Positions 61,473-64,000 of a stretch of DNA of 64,000 bases are shown here, piece after piece. The translations under genes and the position numbers were made by a program. The stretch's first letter is position 1. Every line of letters begins with the position of its first letter. Source of the stretch: Polyangiaceae bacterium (GTDB taxonomy: Bacteria; Myxococcota_A; Polyangia; Polyangiales; Polyangiaceae); NCBI GenBank assembly GCA_025936115.1, contig JAICTZ010000004.1:186001-250000 (forward strand). The letters are read 5' to 3'. The notes beneath the pieces were generated by a model. The model ran no database searches. It was not told the origin of the DNA and saw only the letters and a program-made list of their open reading frames with translations.

Positions 61473-62477
61473 ATGTTCGCGAAGCGCCCCCCTCTGCTCC
61501 TCGCGTTCGCGGGCGGCTGTCTCAGCGGCGCTGCGCTGATCCTGAGCGGCGTCGGCGCCGTCAGCCTCTGGCGCGGAGAGACGCCGGCGCCGTCGAGTCC
61601 GTACGGCGTGCGTGACCGCAACGACGACGTCGCGGATGCCCACGTCGTCCCGGTGCCCGTCACCCGACAAGAACGAAGGGCGCCGCCGACGAGTATTGGC
61701 GCCGATGAGCTCGCGCAGGCTCCCGCCGCCGCGCACGCAAGCGATGAGGTCGGCGCCGAGCACCCTACCGATTCGGGGAAGTCGGTGGCCGACGTGTTGG
61801 CGGGCCTCGAAGCCGCGTACCGTCAGGGCCTCGTGGACGGTGCCCGCGCGAGCGCGAGTCACGCCGCGCAGCCGAGCGTGGACGCGCAAAGCGGCGCCGC
61901 CGCCGCGGTTCAAGGCGCGGCGGATCCTCACGACGTTGCCGGTCGCGACGAACCCGCCGCGACCGTTCTCGTCAATTCGCCCGCCATCCCGACCGCCAGC
62001 CCCGCGGCGCCGCCCGCTCAGCCCCCCCCCACGGTCATCGCCGTCTCGCCGCCGCCGATCACGGTCGCCGTCATCACTCCGCCCGCTCCCGTGGCCCCCG
62101 CTGCGCCTCCAGCGGCTGAACTAGGCGCGGGAGCAGCGCCGGTCACGGCGCCGCAGGAGCCCAGTCAACCCCACGACGCCGCGAGCGTGACGCAGAACAT
62201 CCATATCGACAACCTGCATCAGGGGGACGTGTACCAACAGCTCGCGGTCATGCAGTACATGCAGCTGTTCGCAGGGGCGCCGTACGGAGGGTACGCGGGC
62301 TACACGCCTGCTCCCGTAGCGCCGAGTCATCATCACACCACGACTTCGTCGTCGCCCTTTTCGACGCCGGCGCTGCCGGTCGCCGCGCCGCCTTTTCCGG
62401 CGTTCCTCACGTCGCTCACGAACCCGGCGAATCCCTCTCCGACGTACTCGCGTCACGCCGGGCGAGCGTTCCGGTAG
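61473..62477 (+). CDS. Membrane-anchored Pro/Ala-rich protein of unknown function
   Basis: The 334-residue protein has an N-terminal membrane segment (LLLAFAGGCLSGAALILSGV), an acidic Ala-rich spacer with ADVLAGLEAAYRQGLVDGA and a long Pro/Ala/Val-rich region. Its end is rich in Tyr, Pro and His (YGGYAGYTPAPVAPS, HHHTTTSSSP). One conserved-looking stretch, QNIHIDNLHQGDVYQQLAVM, could be a binding motif. It has no enzyme motif. It may span the envelope. I do not recognise the family. Confidence 0.7.
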   Translation: MFAKRPPLLLAFAGGCLSGAALILSGVGAVSLWRGETPAPSSPYGVRDRNDDVADAHVVPVPVTRQERRAPPTSIGADELAQAPAAAHASDEVGAEHPTDSGKSVADVLAGLEAAYRQGLVDGARASASHAAQPSVDAQSGAAAAVQGAADPHDVAGRDEPAATVLVNSPAIPTASPAAPPAQPPPTVIAVSPPPITVAVITPPAPVAPAAPPAAELGAGAAPVTAPQEPSQPHDAASVTQNIHIDNLHQGDVYQQLAVMQYMQLFAGAPYGGYAGYTPAPVAPSHHHTTTSSSPFSTPALPVAAPPFPAFLTSLTNPANPSPTYSRHAGRAFR

Positions 62478-62492
62478 CAGGCGACGAGCACG

Positions 62493-63368
62493 GTGGACGC
62501 TGTGCCGAGTTCGGCTCAACCTTCCCGGGTGTCGAAGCGGTGCTTGGGTGTTGGTCCACGTTCTCTACTCTGTGTAGCGCTCCTGCTCGGCGCCTGCGGC
62601 GGCGAATCCGCGCGCCACGGCGCGCCGGGCAGCGCGAGCGGCGCGACCCGCGGCATGTCCACGACCGGCGGCGAGGGCGGCGCCGGCGGCTCGTCACTCG
62701 GTCATGGCGGCACGCTGCCGTCGGACACCGGGGGCAGCAGTGCGGTCGGCGGTGACAGCAGCGTCGGCGGCTCGAGCGCGGGCAGCGGTGCGGTCGGCGG
62801 TGATAGCAGCGTCGGTGGAAGCGGTGGTTCGAACGACAAGGGCGGCGACGCGGGCAGCAGCGGCTCGCGTCCGGTTTCAGCTTGCGGCAACGTGACGTGT
62901 CCGGCGATCCCGACGAGCTGCAAGCGCATCGTTCAAGAACCCGACGCGTGTTGCCCGACCTGCCTCGATACGGGCTGCGACGTGTGTCCGGCGGTCGACT
63001 GCGCCGAGGGCACGCACAGCGAGACCGTGCCGGGTGACTGCTGCCCGAGCTGCGTCGCCGATCCACCCGACGCGTGCGCCACGGGGCAGACGACGTACGC
63101 CGATGTGCGCGCCGCGCTGCTCGAGAAGTACGGCTCGAGCGGCTGCTCGAACAGCAGCGACTGCACGCTCGTCTCCGAGTACAACGCCTGTAACGTCGCG
63201 TGCGCCGTCGCGCTACCCGTGCCGACGGCGGTCAACTTCACGAGCAATCTCGACGCGCTCGGCAAGGACTGCGCGACGTGCCCGGCTCCCGCCGAGATCG
63301 ATTGTGAGGCCCAAGTCGCCGCGTGCGTGAACGGTCGTTGCGTCGCGCTGGACGCGACGGACAAGTAA
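62493..63368 (+). CDS. Linker lipoprotein with Cys-rich VWC-like module
   Basis: The 291-residue protein has a signal peptide with ALLLGACGG, a Gly/Ser linker with repeated GGDSSVGGS and a Cys-rich domain. CPAVDCAEGTHSETVPGDCC followed by PSC is a von Willebrand factor C-type pattern, preceded by a similar module (VTCPAIPTSCKRIV, DACCPTC). The C-terminal part has further Cys (CSNSSDCTLVSEYNAC) and ends CVALDATDK. Disulphides would form outside the cytoplasm. Adhesion or binding is possible. GTG 62493 lies 15 bases after the previous stop. Confidence 0.83.
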   Translation: MDAVPSSAQPSRVSKRCLGVGPRSLLCVALLLGACGGESARHGAPGSASGATRGMSTTGGEGGAGGSSLGHGGTLPSDTGGSSAVGGDSSVGGSSAGSGAVGGDSSVGGSGGSNDKGGDAGSSGSRPVSACGNVTCPAIPTSCKRIVQEPDACCPTCLDTGCDVCPAVDCAEGTHSETVPGDCCPSCVADPPDACATGQTTYADVRAALLEKYGSSGCSNSSDCTLVSEYNACNVACAVALPVPTAVNFTSNLDALGKDCATCPAPAEIDCEAQVAACVNGRCVALDATDK

Positions 63369-63492
63369 GCGCCCGGCTTCGGCCGAGCGCAGATTGTGGG
63401 CACGACGCGCTCGCGCGCCTACATGCGTCTGGCGCGAGCAAGTGGCAAATCCGGGTCTCGTGGGTGATATTGTGTAACGCTTGTCTGTTGCC

Positions 63493-64000
63493 ATGCAGAC
63501 GAAACGGGCCCCGGTCATCGGCGTACTCACCCCGTTCACTGGCGGGTTCTACTACGGCGCGGCGATGGCGGGCATCGAGCGTGTGGCGGAGGCGCGTGGG
63601 GCGACCGTCGTCGCGCTGCAGACGACGGGACTCGAGCTCGCGACGGCCGAGGCCACGGACGACCAGTACTTGGGTCTGGATTCGATCGACGGCTGGCTCG
63701 CCGTTAATCAATTCGAGGCGCCGGCGTTCACGGCGCGCATTCGAGCGCGGGGCGTTCCGCTCGTGTACGTGAACAGCCGCTCGGAGGCGCCGGGCGGCTC
63801 CAGCATTTTGCCCGACAATCACACGAGCATGCGCGCCGCCGTGCGTCATCTGATCGAGCACGGCCATCGCAACATCGCGTTCGCGGGTTTTCTCGGACAA
63901 GTGGACTTACGCGAGCGTTACGAGGCGTACGTTGCTGCGCTCCGCGAAGCCGGGCTCGAGATCGATCCGGCGCTGCTCTTCGAAAGTCAGGCGAACTTCG
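63493..64000 (+). CDS. LacI/periplasmic-binding-like sensor domain protein (3' partial)
   Basis: The frame from ATG 63493 is open to the window end, giving 169 residues. VIGVLTPFTGGFYYGAAMAG, ERVAEARGATVVAL, VPLVYVNSR and HLIEHGHRNIAFAGF are the hallmarks of a LacI-type sugar-binding (peripla_BP) fold. No HTH precedes it, so it is not a classical LacI repressor. In many bacteria this type of domain leads into GGDEF, histidine kinase or other output domains, which would lie beyond the window. Confidence 0.85.
   Translation, partial: MQTKRAPVIGVLTPFTGGFYYGAAMAGIERVAEARGATVVALQTTGLELATAEATDDQYLGLDSIDGWLAVNQFEAPAFTARIRARGVPLVYVNSRSEAPGGSSILPDNHTSMRAAVRHLIEHGHRNIAFAGFLGQVDLRERYEAYVAALREAGLEIDPALLFESQANF

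Overview
The window is high-GC DNA with long genes on both strands and little space between them. The gene content suggests a myxobacterium, most likely of the Polyangiales type. Pointers are the many lipoproteins whose lipobox is followed by a long Gly/Ser/Ala/Thr linker, beta-helix and RTX-like surface proteins, an FHA protein, SpoIIAA-like proteins, a SMUG1-type uracil-DNA glycosylase, and the DUF1592/DUF1552 pair. The assignment is an inference from gene content; no rRNA or other taxonomic marker is present.

Layout. 1-700: end of an unknown gene and a CheY-like receiver. 700-3935: divergent pair of secreted galactan-degrading enzymes (GH43-like and GH53). 4043-7035: cassette A, a three-gene unit (motif-repeat Gly-rich lipoprotein, ferritin-like di-iron protein, AMMECR1 plus helical-domain protein). 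7221-10103: large secreted beta-propeller-like lipoprotein. 10104-13820: accessory island with lower GC, holding an OLD-type ATPase/TOPRIM nuclease, gene remnants and a Phd/VapC toxin-antitoxin pair. 14012-15960: thiC with its TPP riboswitch. 16321-22265: HExxH lipoprotein, GT-C-like membrane protein, FHA protein, SMUG1-like glycosylase, and Lgt with a His/Asp tail. 22279-25207: cassette B, a second copy of the three-gene unit on the other strand with overlapping start and stop codons. 25390-27803: RND efflux pseudogene, a lone rplC and a metallophosphoesterase. 28134-33667: trypsin-like protease and two RTX-like calcium-repeat lipoproteins. 33750-38501: GFA protein, coiled-coil protein, linker lipoprotein, methyltransferase and a HigBA-like pair. 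38603-51897: SpoIIAA-like protein, two beta-helix lipoproteins around an SDR, a second trypsin-like protease, a HIT protein, a MauG-like cytochrome with its partner, a discoidin-like lipoprotein, an exonuclease/GIY-YIG fusion and SlyX. 52055-59168: arylsulfotransferase, CE15 glucuronoyl esterase and the DUF1552/DUF1592 pair. 59342-64000: PP2C phosphatase, small proteins, a VWC-like lipoprotein and the start of a LacI-like sensor protein.

How it fits together. Much of the window encodes exported lipoproteins with unrelated C-terminal domains on similar flexible linkers, several for plant-polymer breakdown (GH43, GH53, CE15). The Lgt in the window is the enzyme that would lipidate such proteins. 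The most unusual element is the duplicated cassette A/B. Its lipoprotein carries 3 to 7 copies of a ten-residue motif (hydrophobic-S-V/L-A-x-x-A/G-F-G-G) spaced by Gly-rich linker, always next to a di-iron ferritin-like protein and an AMMECR1-fusion protein. This looks like a candidate multi-core modified-peptide or lipoprotein-modification system. That reading is inference; the repeats, the gene order and the duplication are seen directly.
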